DNA from: Chamaecrista fasciculata
Taxonomy: Eukaryota; Streptophyta; Magnoliopsida; Fabales; Fabaceae
Direction: 5' to 3'
Length of the DNA: 64,000 nt
Assembly: GCA_003254925.1 (NCBI GenBank)
Contig: QANZ01022607.1
Span: 83,554-147,553, forward strand
Shown: positions 1 through 18,864 of the stretch, in pieces
Position numbering within the stretch: position 1 is the stretch's first letter
Layout of the letters: each line of letters opens with the position of its first letter
The notes under the pieces: model-generated
The model's database searches: none
What the model was told of the DNA's origin: nothing
What the model saw: the letters and a program-made list of their open reading frames with translations, nothing else
Made by a program: the position numbers and the translations under genes

Positions 1-1804
1 ATAGCATCAAATAATTAACAATGGACAACCTGCATTGATCTCAACAAGGCTCTTAAATCAGCATTCTCAGCCACCAGTCCTTGATTTTTTGCCTCATAAG
101 CATCCACCTTGGAATATTTTAAACAAAAAAGTAAGAGACAATCAGAGTGCAAAAAGAAACCACTAGCTGTAATGACAGGGTCAAAGCCTATTAAGCTGCA
201 TACAATCTTTTTATAATAATCATTGTCTGCCTTCTTCCCGTTCCATGTTCCACGCTGCCTACCTTCTTTCTGTTCACAAAATGCACACATCATAAATAAC
301 CAATTAACAAGAAAATGAAAAGCTACCAAGAAAAATTAAAATGCTTGGACATTTGGTACCTGAAGCAAATTCATTATTTCCATGCCCGACCTGGATTCCT
401 TCTTCTTCTCCATCAATACTTGGTTTAACCTCTCCTGCAACTTTATGTATTCCTTTTCCTTCTTCTTCATCTCATGCATCTGTTGAGTTCTTACTTGCTT
501 TGGTGGCATTGATATAATTATTAAGTGTCAAAAGTTGTCTATTTCAAGGAGTAGTTGCCAAGCAAGATGCAGCAAAAAAACTGTAGATCTAGCTTCTAAC
601 CTGATTACCAAGAACCATTCTTTGAAACTCGTCTCGTTCTTGTTGTAGCTTATCAATTTGGGCCTTAAGAGCTGCGGTGTTCTTAGCTTCCTGATCAGGA
701 AGAATTTTCATAGAAATAAACATCAAAGTAATATAGTAGAATTACATTGTGAAATTGGAAATCACTGAATATTTGCATAATTGGTAAACTTTAATAATTA
801 CTTTAAGTATCATAATATGTTTTACATTTACTATGACATGATATTATCTATCTTACCGTCCTAGTAATTGTAGCTATTTCCCTGTCTTTGGCTTGCAATT
901 GTCCTTCAAGCCTCTCAACTTTAGCCTCCAACCTTGATAGGTCGGATAATAGTCTATAACATTGAAAAATGAAGGGGGGGGAAACCCAATCAGGCATCAA
1001 TGACAGTTAAGTGATATTATGAACTTCTGATGCTGGCTTGTAACTATGTCAATTAAAACTAATCCTGGAACATGACTTCCAAAAAACATCATAGACACAA
1101 ACGTCAGACCCAGCAGCCACATACACATTTGTTGATCAGCATCCATGAAACATATCACCGAAAAACAGGATATAGAGAATAAACAAAGGAAATCAAATAC
1201 TTTCAAATAAAATTGACAGAGGTAGACATTGATTGCTTTACTAATTAACGAAGTCAATAAAAGCTGCAAACCCAACTAAAATATTGTTCATAATAGACTA
1301 GTACAGGAAACTATTCACAAATGAAGAGCTTGATTTACACTTTACAGAGATAATCAGGTACATAGTATATTTACCGCTGTCTTTGTTCATTGGCAGAGTC
1401 TCTAAATTCAACATCACGCTGTCTCTGCTGAAGCAAGAAGTATATGCAATTGCAAGTGCGCGCAATAGAAACCTACCAAAAGATAAGACAGACCCTGAAA
1501 ACATCATTTTTTTTTTATTGTTATTGTTATTTAACAAGAGAAGAAGCTGCAGAATGGAAGATCAATGCTCACAGGATCATTTGCAAAAAGATCTAGAGAA
1601 GCTGGAAATCCAGAAATAGCGAGCGATTGGTTCAAGTACTTGGCGCAATGCTCCAAATTCCCCGCATCCGCAAATGTGTGCTCCCTAAAAACCAGGAAAG
1701 TGTTGGGGCAAAGCAAAACCCAAAACCCTATGCATCAAAAGTGCAGAAACACAAACGTGTAACGAAACCAAGAGAAAGAAAGGGTAAAATGTGACTCACC
1801 CCAT
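1..1804 (-). CDS. ADIP/SSX2IP-like coiled-coil protein (afadin/alpha-actinin-binding family), 3' end outside window
   Basis: Eight coding exons join in phase on the minus strand: 1804-1800, 1684-1573, 1472-1375, 953-857, 690-601, 497-360, 269-204 and 107-30. They give 228 codons, and a donor GT at 29-28 shows the gene continues beyond the window. Exon 1 encodes only MG plus part of a codon. The N-terminal part (FADAGNLEHCAKYLNQSL, then ISGFPASLDLF, then ARTCNCIYFLLQQRQRD) matches what I recall of the ADIP domain of SSX2IP. The rest is Glu/Lys/Gln-rich coiled coil with the family-like KEKEYIKLQERLNQ and a GTWN segment. Animal relatives act at adherens junctions and centriolar satellites; the plant role is not clear to me. 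Two exons use phase-split codons, which supports the model. The family call rests on remembered similarity; the exon structure is read directly. Confidence 0.78.
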
Positions 1805-2109
1805 TGTGAAAGAAGGCTGAGAATGAGAAGATTGCTACGAAGAGAGAGACGAAGGAAGAGTAAGAGAGAATTGGGGAGGAAGTGAATAGAAAGAGAAGGA
1901 AGCAGAAGAGTTGGGTTTACGGTGAATTTACCGTAAGATTGAAGTCTCCGTCAGTTGATGGGAATGGCATTGTCGAAACTTGAGAGCTTCTTCAAGCTTC
2001 TTCAGAGTTCAGAATTCAGATAGATAGACTGCAAATTGCGAATAAGAGTATGGGCAGGCAGATCTAAATTCTAATAATAAGCCTTGGCGTAATTTGAATA
2101 ACTGAAATG

Positions 2110-2152
<43 letters not shown>

Positions 2153-3353
2153 TAATAAATTTTGAATCCGAGAAGAACGGCAAATTTTGTAATCTACTGT
2201 AGTCGGATCTACACTTTTCACTTTAGACTCTATTATTCAAAGGGTCAAATGGTTGAGAGGCCTGGGGATATATGGACGTGGCACTTTCTTATTCGTCGGA
2301 AGTAAGTAAAAGATATTTGGTGTTCGCATTTACCTGACATAATGGCGCCAGGTTCCGTGGGTCTCATAATCTTGTTCATTTAAATTTAGTATTTTCTCTA
2401 TCATTTCTCTCCGATCTCTCTACCAAATATCAAAATAAATTTCCTACAATCATTCTAAGCGTAAAATAATAATGTGTAAAAAAAAACTCCTAAGTTTTAT
2501 AAGTTTAATGACATGTAGACTATTAGATTTCTATATACATGGAATTTGGTAAAAGATGGTAAGTTCAATATTTTTCATATATATATATGGTCATATATAT
2601 ACTTTTTTTAAACTAGCTAACTTATTTAAAAACTATTTGCTACAATTAATCTTTTCACATGCATTGTACTCGTTTTGAAGCAATAAATACAAAAATAAGT
2701 AACCAACAACTGTGTCGTACTGTGGAGTAAATCATGTGGTAGTGTATTATTGGCACGAGCAAACAGATATGCCATAGGTGGCATCCATAATATAATTAGG
2801 ACCACGAAAATAAATAACAGGTTATAAATATATATATATATATATATTAAAGATTTGGATTTTGTGTGAACTATTGTCATGCATTTTTTTTGGTAACAAT
2901 ATTGTCATGCATTTTACTATCGAAAAATTATACAATGATAGAAAATCGTTAGTCTTTAACTCTTTGCAAGATAATTAATTTATACTTTATAGAATCAATA
3001 GTGGCTTAATTTCAATCAAACTTTCCTTACACACATTGGATGCTTCTTGAATGTTTTATATAAGGAATCTTGAGTTCCAATATATATAGTGTTATCATTG
3101 TCTCGAGCATTGAATCATTAGTATCATTTTGAGAAATATAATCCTCTTATTTTGTAATTATGAATAGAGACATGGAAAACAATGGAAGAAGTAATTAAAG
3201 TTGGGCAGCATCATCATGTGTTAGATTTTCCTAATCTAACAGTAATGCTTTGCTTGCTTTGGTGGTAGGTCCAGTTTCTCGAATATCGTCTCCATCCACA
3301 TTATATGTCCCAAGCAATGATTTGACGTATGAATTTAACATATACAAATTTTT
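1805..3353. other. 5' flank of the ADIP-like gene and intergenic DNA
   Basis: The first 200 bases are the likely minus-strand leader and promoter of the coiled-coil gene. They are purine-rich on the plus strand, so pyrimidine-rich in the transcript. A 41-base A run lies at 2110-2150 and a short (TA)n at about 2827-2848. No coding signal is seen. Confidence 0.5.
2110..2150. repeat. poly(A) tract, 41 bp
   Basis: Uninterrupted run of 41 A. It could be a retroposon tail or a simple repeat; no flanking target duplication was recognised. It makes a spurious poly-Phe reading frame on the minus strand. Confidence 0.9.
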
Positions 3354-3911
3354 TAGGAAACCTACTATTTGGTCTATTTTTTTTACTGAGTCAATGATTT
3401 AGTCATTCATTTATTAAAATAGATTACTCAATCCCTTATTTATCATAATCATGAACTATTTAGTCTTTCAATTAAAATTTCGTTAAACTATTTGATGACA
3501 TGGACGTTAAATGCTATATAACACTTAAATGTCACTTTGGCATCCTAGTCACCTAAACTAACCGAACCAGACCAATAAACATAATTAAACCAGCCTAAAA
3601 TTTAGCCAAAGTCACATATTTGTGGCATTTAACGTGTGGGTCAAACTCACCTGAAACTTTCATAAGGCATAAACTATCGAAGCATTTCCAAATTCAAACC
3701 CTAAGTGGTCCCAAATAGTTAAATATGTGGCATTTAACGTGTTACATATGCACTTAACGACCAAATCATCAGTTTTAGTAACAGAGATAGGCTACATGGA
3801 TTAATGAGTTGACATTTGTAATTTTTGAATGACCAAATAGTCTATTTCAAAAATGCAGGGACCAAATAGTTGGAACTGTGAAAAATGAGAGACCAAATGG
3901 TAGGTTTCCTC
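3354..3911. mobile_element. Mutator-type MITE, family A copy 1 (long TIRs)
   Basis: The ends are inverted repeats: (t/g)aggaaacctactatttggtc on the left, and its reverse complement ending ggtttcctc on the right. Both carry repeated 'actatttggtc' units. Inner sequence (accaaatcatcag, aacagagatagg, 'aaccgaacc') is shared with the copy at 17659-18294. The flanks caaattttt and taaattttc match at 7 of 9 positions, as expected for an old 9-bp target duplication. No transposase is present. Confidence 0.7.
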
Positions 3912-4199
3912 TAAATTTTCACACAAAAGTTAGTATGGGCCTTGAATAGCTGTACCTATATCGACCCAAATGTTAGGCCCATATATTGTCTTTTTGGGTC
4001 CAAAGCCCATATATTGTTGTTTTTGGTCGGTAAGCCCATATATTGTGAAGTGGCCATTAATCAAATAATCATGCATGATCAGCGTATAAATTTCTTATTT
4101 TGGGCTAAAGTTCAACGTATGTATTTTACCATAGTTTTAATATTTTCATTTTCACTAAACCGCTCCACATCCGCTCACACGTTTTTCTCCATTTTTCTC

Positions 4200-4735
4200 T
4201 GATCTTCTTCGCCCAAGTTCTTCTTCATAATTTTTTTGTTTTATAGGGAGGGATTGTATTAATTGTAATTCCTTCATATTTTTCATCTACCGTTTTTAGT
4301 TTTTTTCATTAAATAAGTCAGATCTGTGTCCCCCTATTTTAGTGGTGGTTTCATCCAGATCTATTTTTAGTTTTAATCTTTCCTTGTGAAGATCATATTT
4401 CAATACTAGATCGTGATTCAGATCTGAGCATATATGTCAGAAAGTCTTCAGTGTTTCAACAAATTGATGGAAGAGTCTATGACATATATATACATTTGGG
4501 ACGAACACTACTGTTCTGATATGTAGAGAGTATCATGGTAAACATTTTGTTGGCAACACTAAGATCGGTGATGACTTTCATCTTGCAGATAGGATCATTT
4601 GTACTTTAATTTGTTATTATAGTTCAACAATATTTGCAAATTGTTCTTCTTCTGTTTCATCAGATTGTAATCCTCTTGTAAGTGCCGTTTGACTTTTCTA
4701 TAATATAATTTGGCATGATACTTAAAAAAAACGTA
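4200..4735 (+). repeat. LINE-like retroposon remnant, copy 1
   Basis: Shares ordered motifs with the element at 60603-61255 on the other strand: 'cagatct...ggtggtttc', 'ttgttggcaacac', and the tail 'ttgtaagtgccgtttgac' followed by T-rich sequence. This looks like the non-coding 3' part of a plant LINE or a derived retroposon. No coding frame remains. Confidence 0.45.
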
Positions 4736-7700
4736 TGTATTTTACCCCAAAAAAGAAAAAAGTTCAACGTAGGTACGTTACTTTTGTTTTGTTTGAAGCT
4801 TGGACTTGGGTTTCAATATGACCAGGCCCTAAATAAGCTTAAATGTATATCTATGGATTGCTTCTGCTTTTAATCTTTTTCTAATCTTTTGTGTTTTTGG
4901 GTTTGGGTCATTCAAGCACTATTGTTTTGAGTACATGGAATATGCGATAAATCTTCCATGCAAGTTGCAGTTTTTCTCCAATACCTGTGAGATACAATTT
5001 CCTATGTTGTGGTAACTAGTTTGTGTTAGAAATACTAAGGATGAAAAAAAGATTAAAAATAGGCTTTGAGGGGTGAATGGATATAATTAAAAGACATATG
5101 ATCTTTCATATATAATAAACATTTTAATTAATAGTCAACAGTCATTTAATTAAGAGATATAATTATTAATAATTAATTATTATTTATGAAGAGATATTTA
5201 TAAACATTATTTACAGACACATATGTCTGTTACTATGAATAATCACATCTATTAATTTAAAAATTAAATTTTAGATTTAAGCTATCAAAATTTAAGTCGA
5301 AGTCTAAGTTATTTTAATATATATATATATATATTAAATTATTTATATGTTATAAATAGATGTTCTCTTATGACTACTTAAACATATTAATATTTAATTA
5401 TTGTAGAATGATTTTCGTTCACATACAATATTGCATACTCTAACTTAACTTTAATTTGAATGAAAAAAAAAATATTTCCAAAATTATCAATGGCTAAAAT
5501 TCGAAGTAATTTATCACTTTTGACAGATGTCGGTACATATATTTTTTAAATTGACAACAAGTATTTTTTTTTAAGCCAGCTTTATTTAACCGACAATATT
5601 GCAATGCACCTGTGGGACTTTCATCAATGTTTGAAGTAAATTCGATGATGCATTCAATTTGTCAAAAGTTTGTTGGCAGTTGACAACAGAATTATTGGCC
5701 AACAGAAGATGTTATTAGTTATTATCACAAGTTCACAAGCAATCATCGCTTCACGAAATTTAAATATATATGTAACTCATATAATAAACCATGGATGAAT
5801 TAGATTAATTAGCTTCTCATTTTATATCATAGTTTATCAAAATAACCCACTTCCATAGTCAAATGCACTGTGTTAATATTCAACACTTCAAAAATAGTCG
5901 AAGCACTAAAGTCTCAACAATTTTTAATATAATTTGTTACTTTCTTCGATTAACAATATCTGCTCTAATTTAATAAGTGTGTATAAATTAAAAAAATATT
6001 AATTTATCTTAAACTTAAAAAAATATAAGGTAAAAAATTATATTATCCTTATTTATTCTTCCTATTTTTAAATGATTCTTATTATTAATAGATAACAAAT
6101 ATGAATAAATTAATAAAAAATAATTAATATATTTTTAATTTCGTAAAACATAAGATATTTTAAAACATAAAAATTTATTCAACTCAAGTATAAAGCGGAA
6201 ATATATATATTGGGCATTTGTTTTGGCCAAATATATATAGAGCATTTTGCATATATGTTTTAAATCATAATTCATATCCATCTCGGCTTCGCTGTTAAAG
6301 TTCCTATCTTGTTTAACTAAACATCTCATTGAACTTAATGTGGGCCAAACTAACTCATGAAATTTCAGGCCGAAAGAAAAAAACTCATGAAATTGTCATC
6401 GATGCCATATATATTCTTAGAAGATTCTCAAACTTTATCCGTGTAAAATGTGTCGTAGAAGATACAGTTTCTGAATTACGTATGAAAGAAAGCCCCCTTA
6501 AAAATCAATAATCAATTAGTAGGAGTTACTCTAAAACTATAGGGGATTGAAAAATGATGGGAGGGCACTCATCAACTTTGAGAGGTTAATACTTAATAGT
6601 TGTCAATCAAGATACCATAGTATTTAATTAATATTATAATTAATTAAGTCATAATCTATCATTATCTAATTAAAATTATAATCAATTTAATGTTTATATC
6701 ACCATTGTAAATTTAAAAAAAAAGGCGAACCAAGTGTTATCGTTGAATATATATAATTTGACTTAGAATAACGTTATTAATTGTTATGAAGTTCTCAATC
6801 AATTAGGAGACTTCACATCGTGATGAGATGACACAAATTGATTAGCTTCTACTTATAGTTAGCATGTTGTGTAATTCATATATAATATTTTAGATGTGTT
6901 TCCAGTGCATATCGTAGATTATAATTAGAGTTAATCAAGTTCTGTAAAAATAGTATGGCAAAAATACTTTCCATATCCTTAAATTATGGGATAAATTTTA
7001 GTTATATTTAATTTTTTTTTATTAATTATATCCTTAAAATGTTGTATTTTTCTCAATTGCACAAAGCTTAACACTATCTAAATTGTTAATAAAAAAATTT
7101 ATTGATATTATTTTGGGTGGTACAATTGATACAATGTTAAAATTTTAAAATACAATTGATATGAAAATGAGAAACTTTGAAATACAATTGATAAAAAAAA
7201 CACTCCATTACAATTATTTAAACAACATTAATTTTTAAGATACAATTAAGATAAATATAAAACTTTAAATGTATAATTGACAACAAAATAAATAGATTAA
7301 AAGTATGACAATTGACAAATATACTTCGTGTTACTCGCTTTTCATTTCTCTTCAATAAATTCAGAACTTAGTTCTTTTGTGATTTTCTTGTCAGATTTGA
7401 TTATGTTTTTCTAGTTTTGAATCATTTGCAAAGTTTGTAGCATCTATAGTGTGAAGCTGATGCCTCTCATTTTTTAATCATGTTTTCAGGCTCTATTAGT
7501 AAGTATGGGTGGAAGTTGATGATATCTACAGTTGGTGTTGGATAGTTTATAATATTATCAATGTGGTTATTTTGGATAAAATAAATAAAAGTCTATTTAT
7601 GATGTATAATTAATTTAATATGTTAATATATTAAATTAATTATGTTTATATGTTGGGTTTCATCAATAGGCATGAGAAGTCATTTTAAAAGGTGCCTATT

Positions 7701-9290
7701 AATAATTAATAGACATTTCATTTGAAAAGTTACATCTATCAAGTGGTGTCTTTCAATTACTAACAGACACATCTTTTGTTATGAAGAGATATAACTTGAT
7801 AGTGTCTATTAGTAGTTAATGAACACATCTTTCAAATGAAATGACATATCTTATGGATTATGTCTCTTGGTCAATTATAAACAGTGATCCAAATTACATA
7901 AGATGTAAGACAATATTTACTATGAAATAGTATGTTAAATTCAATTCATAGGCTTTGTTGTATCTTGGAAGGGGTTTGCCTAACTTTCCCCAATGTATAG
8001 GCAATCACTCTTTAAGGAAAGTAATTCATCATGCCTCAAAGCCATCCATTAATTGCCATTTTTCTATTCATCTCTTTCTTCTATTTTATTTTTTCTAACG
8101 GTTGGCATAGTGATTTTTTTCCTGTTCAATAGTGAGTATAATGGTAAAAGATTTGTTAACAACACATTTTGTGAAGGATTTATTCTTTATAGGATCAGTT
8201 TGTCCTCAATATATCTTTCGTATAGGACTTATTTATGCGCAATCACCTAATAATAGTGCATTCAACAAGGTTTACTTTTTATGCTTCTTCTTTTGTTTCA
8301 ATTTTAAAATTTTTAAACGACTATAGTGTCGTGTGGCCTTTATCATCTAATCTTCTTAGCTAAGTATACTTCGCGTACGATCAATTTCGATTTTAAAATA
8401 ACTGGCTAACAGCCCATTTTTATACTATATATACCACTTACAAAAAATTATCGAATATATTAATAAATGTAATCTCTAGAAAATTAAAATAAATAGTTTA
8501 GTATGTAAGATTAATAAATATATTGTTTAATTCAATAGTTTATTTCAAAGACTAAATTATCTATTTTTAATCTTTTAGATACAAAATTATTAATTCAATA
8601 ATTTTTTCAATAACCAATCTATTAATTTATTTTGAATGATTCACTGACTACATCTTGCTATTCTTGTTATTCATTTTTGTCAACATAATTCTTAGGCCGA
8701 TATTACTTCTTATGAATTGTTAATACACTGAATGATGGTATATTCTAAATAGATTGTAAGCAGGATGGTAATAGTATAGTATCCAAAATTTCAATATAAA
8801 AAGAGCAATAATAATAATAATAATAATTCAATCGTGGGGTACAGATGTGTGAAACTTGTCCAAACCAAAACCAAAATCATCAAGATTTTCATGTGGAGAG
8901 ATGGGAGATACGTTAGATTATATTAGGCCACCAGATTTCATGACATTAATAACTACAAACTGAAATATGTCTACACCGAATTTTTTTTCCTTTCTATCTC
9001 ACTTTCCAGTTTCCAATGCTAATAATTAAAGATCATATATCTTTTTAATGATTTCACAATGGAGTATTACTTACAGATTTCAACCTTGTAATAAAGAACC
9101 AAGAAAGGCATGCGTTTCTTTCATTTATGAGAGCTAGTTTGTAAAACACTCTTTTGATCATAGAATTTATAAAAGGATAGAAAGATCTCTGATTAGCATT
9201 TCCCTTGATTTAATTTGTTAGCTGTTGTTTATTTAATTTCGCCCCACCTTCTTTGAAATTTGTGATATAAATGCAAGTTGCTATGTATTA
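4736..9290. other. AT-rich intergenic DNA with repeat debris
   Basis: No gene is recognised. About 7344-7500 resembles 55222-55390 ('cagatttgattatg', 'gcaaagtttg', 'gtgtctctcat'). About 8090-8290 resembles the interior of the LINE-like remnant at 60603-61255 ('ttataggatcagt'). An imperfect inverted repeat lies around 7721-7845 ('catttcatttgaaa' and its reverse complement). A short (AAT)n lies near 8810-8826. Confidence 0.5.
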
Positions 9291-9547
9291 CCTCCGGTTC
9301 TATATATCTGATGTTTAAGGTAAATGCACACAGATTAAGGAAATGATTAGTTCACCTAAAAAATTAGATAAAAAGACTAAACTGTCCCTATTAAATTACT
9401 TGAGAAATGCTTATTCATTTATGACTCTACTATATATTTTGGGGATAGAATGGTACAAAAAAAATTAATGTTCTCTTGAATTTGTAAAACATTAGATATT
9501 TTAAAACAAAATAAATTTCCAAAACACCAAATATATAGAACCGGAGG
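9291..9547. mobile_element. Stowaway-like MITE
   Basis: A 257-bp element with inverted ends cctccggttctatatat...atatatagaaccggagg. The arm continues imperfectly as 'ctgatgttt' and 'ccaaaacacca'. The CTCCG(G) end resembles the CTCCCTCCG ends of Tc1/mariner-type Stowaway MITEs. The left flank ends in TA; the right TA is displaced by 'aag', so the boundary is approximate. Confidence 0.6.
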
Positions 9548-9972
9548 AAGTATATCTGTATATATTAACGGACATACCTACCTAAGTATCATTAAATGTT
9601 GTATGCGTTTAGGGTTGAATAACGTCCACGTATGTATGCGTTTCAGGTTTGCTACTTGTTGTTTTCAACCGTCTAAGCATTTTTTCCACTCTCTACGTTT
9701 CATTTTTTTAAGTATTGGGATTTATGCACACGCCATTGACATAGAACACCAACAAGAAACAACAAAATAAAACAAAAGAGTCAATTAGTAAAACTAAACA
9801 GTATATTTTTATTATTCAAAGACTAAATCGTTAGAAGTTTAAAAACTAAAACACTAAATAATAAATTTTCACTTTCTTAAATCATATCTACTTCTTTCTC
9901 TCTCCCATTATCTATACAGTTAGCCAATTATCAAGTTCCATATGTTTATTTTTTATTTCTTTAAATTTTAAT

Positions 9973-10074
9973 TTAATTATTTTTGACCAACCAAAAGGGT
10001 CCTCAACCATATAATATAGTATATTAATTATTTTTGACCAACCAAAAGGGTCCTCAACCATATAATATAGTATA
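9973..10074. repeat. tandem duplication, 2 x 51 bp
   Basis: Two essentially identical 51-bp units containing 'gaccaaccaaaagggtcctc' followed by 'aaccatataatatagta'. A recent local duplication. Confidence 0.9.
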
Positions 10075-11750
10075 GATATAGATATATATATATTTCTGTA
10101 ATTATACTCTATTTTGTTTTACTGTTAATCACTGGATTCCGGCCTCCTCTACAGTCAAACAATATATATAATTTTCCTGGAAGATGGATTTTAAAAGTAT
10201 GATGTGATAAAAAGAATTAAAACTTAATATAATATAGGTCAAATGTTCAAATTGATCCTAAATGTATGTATTTAAGGTCATTTTGGTCCTAAATGTTTTA
10301 AAATATTTAAATTGGTTATAAATGTTGCCATTTAGTTTTATTTTGATCACAAACTATTAAATGAGATCATATCTCTATTGTTTCAAATTTAAATATGATG
10401 AGTCAAGAGAAGATACAATAAGAGTAAAATCTTGTTATCTAACTTAATACTCAAGTTAGTAAAAGTCTTGAGAGAGAGAGAGACAAACGTAAAATTGAGA
10501 GTTTGTAACATAAAATGCGAGAGACATACTCTTTTATATTAGGTGATGAGAATGGAAAATACTTATAGTAGTTAATAGTTATAATTATATAGCCACTTAA
10601 GTGATCCCTTATGAGTAATATAAAAAACATAAAAGACTAGATTGTATGTATAATAAATTTAAAGTAAATTTTGACCTATAAATTATATTATTTTCTAGCG
10701 TATTAAATTATAATTTTGATATTATTATAATTGTCTAATTATATAGCTCTTATTTTCTTTTTCATAACAAATCCTAAATATCACAATTTTATCGGATGTC
10801 CCTTAAGGGACACCATAAAAATAACAATGAAAGTTACTATTTATATATATAAAAAATTATTAACTTTCCGTTCTCTCACTAGAATATTGACTATGTAGTA
10901 TATAGTATATACTAAACAAAAATTCCTTTTAACAACAAAAAAAAAGACCAAATAAAAATTCCTAACGTACAACGAACATTAGGAAAGACCGCTAGAGTGC
11001 ATGATACACGCGCGAGAGGCCATTTTTATTAATATATTCCTAAACTTGCAACGAAGTGAGAGAATTATTGTTCTTAGTCAGTTGGTGTTAAATATTTTGT
11101 TTGAACATTTTATAGAAAAGAAAACAAACACAATCCCGAATCTTAATTAATAGCATGTTTATTAAAGTTTATCTCTTTACTTTGTTCAAATGTGTAATTT
11201 AAAGCGTTTGTTTAAATATAATTATATTATTTTATAATTTTCAAATTTAAAAATAAGTTGATTTTGAGCTAAGCCAGAGAGTGAGACTTGATGTATATAC
11301 TTACATATTATTTGCTTGGCCCGGAAAGAAAAGATGTTCAATGAAAATCTTATTATTTTGGATTGCTTCAAGTATCCTTAGCTTAATAGGTTAATGATTA
11401 ATCCTTTGTTGATTTGTGTTTTATTTAAAAGTCTGTTGCAAATTAAGTGATTGCTGCATACACTAGACTAGAATCAAATGCGGACACTTTTTTAAGCGTG
11501 AGTTTAACTACTAAATCAATCAAATTTGGTTAAAATTTTATTATTTTGGTTGGAGCATGGATTTCCCCCAAAATTCTATTAGAAATGGTAATAGATTTTT
11601 TGGGTTAGTATTTATTGTTATTTTGATATTTTGATTGGATAGAAATTGAATTGGGGGTAAGCAGTAACCAGGGTTAAGCTAAGTTGGGTGTTGTGTTAGG
11701 TGGGTTTGACTAGCGTGGGTTGGTAGGCGTTGGTTTGGTTGGGTCACTTC
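10075..11750. other. intergenic DNA upstream of the P450 reductase
   Basis: AT-rich, with a short (GA)n near 10473-10483. Around 10235-10340 there are 'aaattgatcctaaatg'/'ttttggtcctaaatg' units like one arm of a MITE, but I find no partner arm. No coding signal. Confidence 0.4.
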
Positions 11751-12042
11751 TTTCATTTCTCGCTACTTCCCTCCTTTCCTTTCCTTTCCTTTCATTTCCT
11801 TACAAAGTCCTCTAACCACAAATCCCAAATATATAACTTCCCTTCCTTCCTTTTTCTCCCACGCATTTACATTTCACACTTCTCTCTCTTCCCCAACTCT
11901 CAACTACTTTGCACCCACCAACTCTCTGCATTTCACTTTCTTTTTCATTCCACTTCTCTCCCTCCCTCCTCGCTTTCTTCTTCACCTACAATTCCCTCTC
12001 TTTAATTTCATTTCCCATTTCAGTGTTTCACTCCCCACCACC
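11751..12042 (+). promoter_or_regulatory. probable leader and proximal promoter of the P450 reductase
   Basis: A strongly pyrimidine-rich stretch (repeated 'ctttcc', 'ctctct') with a TATA-like 'atatataac' near 11829 runs up to the initiator ATG, which sits in an accATG context. Such CT-rich leaders are common in constitutive plant genes. The transcription start cannot be fixed from sequence. Confidence 0.5.
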
Positions 12043-17177
<5,135 letters not shown>

Positions 17178-17658
17178 TGAATGATGATGATCTTTGAATA
17201 TAGGAGAAGCAGAAGATGAAGATAATAAGGTTGGGTAAATATGATTTTATTGGTTGAAATCTATGTGGATGGGAGTTATTTGGCACACCTTCCTCCTCCT
17301 TTGAGGACCCCCAAAGGGGGGGTCTACCTGTTCTATGCCAGGGGCTTTGGTTCTGTGATTCTTTTTCCAATATTTTCAAATGGATTCTTTTTGTTCGTAA
17401 CCTAATATATGCTAAATTTTGTTTATAGCTAGATTATCAATGTATGAACTCTACTTTCCTTGTACGAACCCATAAAAAGGGTTCAGAGAGGGGAAAAAGT
17501 GGTAATATTAATATATCGTTGATGTATTATTAGTTTTTTAATTTTTGGTGTTTCAATTTTCAAGGCAATAGAAGGATTGAAGTTTAGACAAATACTTTAG
17601 ACAAATACTAACGGTGACCTACATTACGTTACATGAGCTACGTTTAATGTTCTTATTA
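17178..17658. other. 3' UTR and downstream region of the reductase gene
   Basis: Probable 3' untranslated region, then intergenic sequence. No further gene is seen. Confidence 0.5.
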
Positions 17659-18294
17659 GAGGTAAAGTACTATTTGGTCCCTCCCTTTTCACACTTTGAA
17701 CTATTTGGTTCCTCCTTTTTCACACTTTGATACCATTTGGTCCCTGCATTTTTGAAATAGACTATTTGGTCCCTCATTAATCACAAATGTCAACTCGTTA
17801 ATCCCTCTAGCTTATATCTGTTACTAACAGTGATGACTTGGCCGTTAACATGACACTGTTAAATGTCACTTTGTCATCCTAGTCACCAAAATAAACCGAA
17901 CCGAGCCAAAATTAAAAATTGAGCCAGACCCATTTGTATTAAAATGTGATGGAGATATTTTGGTGACTCCATTTTTAGCTGCAAATGGGTCTGTCTCAAT
18001 TTTTATTTTTTGTCCGGTTCGGCTTGTTTTGGTATTAAGATGACAAAGTGGCATTTAACAGTGTCATGTAAATATTTAACGGCCAAATCATCACTGTTAG
18101 TAACGGATATAGGTTAGAGGGACAAACGAGTTGACATTTGTGATTAATGAGGGACCAAATAGTCTATTTCAAAAATGCAGGGACCAAATAGTATCAAAGT
18201 GTGAAAAAGGAGGGACCAAATAGTCTATTTCAAAAATGCAAGGACCAAATAGTTCAAAGTGTGAAAAAGGAGGGACCAAATAGTACTTTACCTC
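17659..18294. mobile_element. Mutator-type MITE, family A copy 2, with 9-bp target duplication
   Basis: A 636-bp element with long inverted arms, gaggtaaagtactatttggt at the left and the reverse complement at the right, built from repeats of 'ggaccaaatagt'. The 9-bp direct repeat ttcttatta flanks it at 17650-17658 and 18295-18303. Nine-base duplications and long TIRs are hallmarks of Mutator-like elements. No coding capacity. Confidence 0.85.
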
Positions 18295-18796
18295 TTCTTA
18301 TTATTATCTTAAGGGTCTTTCTAACATGTGCTCTAAAGGCACATATTAAGGTTTTTTTTTTATTGGTCAAGTGAGTTTTCAAAAATTAAAAATTATCTTT
18401 TAAATGACAAGGAAGAGTAGAGGGTGGACATGAGTATACCAACCCTATTAATTAGTTCAGTTCAACATTTTGATGATCAATTCCGAATAATTCAAAGAAG
18501 ATTCCAAGTATCTCAAAAGTCTTTGGAGCAACTTTTCATTGATTTAGATTGGATTCACCAAACTTTCTTGTGGTATGTATGTATCCATGAGTGTTTTGCA
18601 TGTTGCCATTGTTAATGATTGAGACTTTGAGAATACCATATTCAATTCAGCATTAAGTTGGTGGGACAAAAAGCAAATTGAAACCCTTCATTTTTGTTGA
18701 TGATATTGAAGACATGGGATTAGGTACAACTCACTTGTTGCTGATTTACGTGACGGGTAGGTGAGTGGGGCTAATTAAGCAACATTTTGGCAATCG

Positions 18797-18864
18797 AAGT
18801 GCCTCAACCCTCTGTTACCAAAAAAAAAAAGTGCTTACCAAAAAAAAAAAGTGCCTCAACCCTC
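18797..18864 (+). mobile_element. ultra-short LINE-type insertion with 16-bp target duplication
   Basis: The 16-bp direct repeat aagtgcctcaaccctc lies at 18797-18812 and 18849-18864. Between them are 36 bases consisting of two 'ttacc' plus A-run units. This looks like a retroposition event that copied almost only the tail. Confidence 0.6.

Noticed and set aside
2009..2221. small protein with a poly-Phe run
   Set aside because: Created by the 41-base A/T tract; no other support.
9973..10074. CRISPR-like repeat
   Set aside because: Only two adjacent units without spacers in a plant genome; a simple tandem duplication.
10235..10340. MITE arm with 'ggtcctaaatg' units
   Set aside because: No partner arm or target duplication could be seen.
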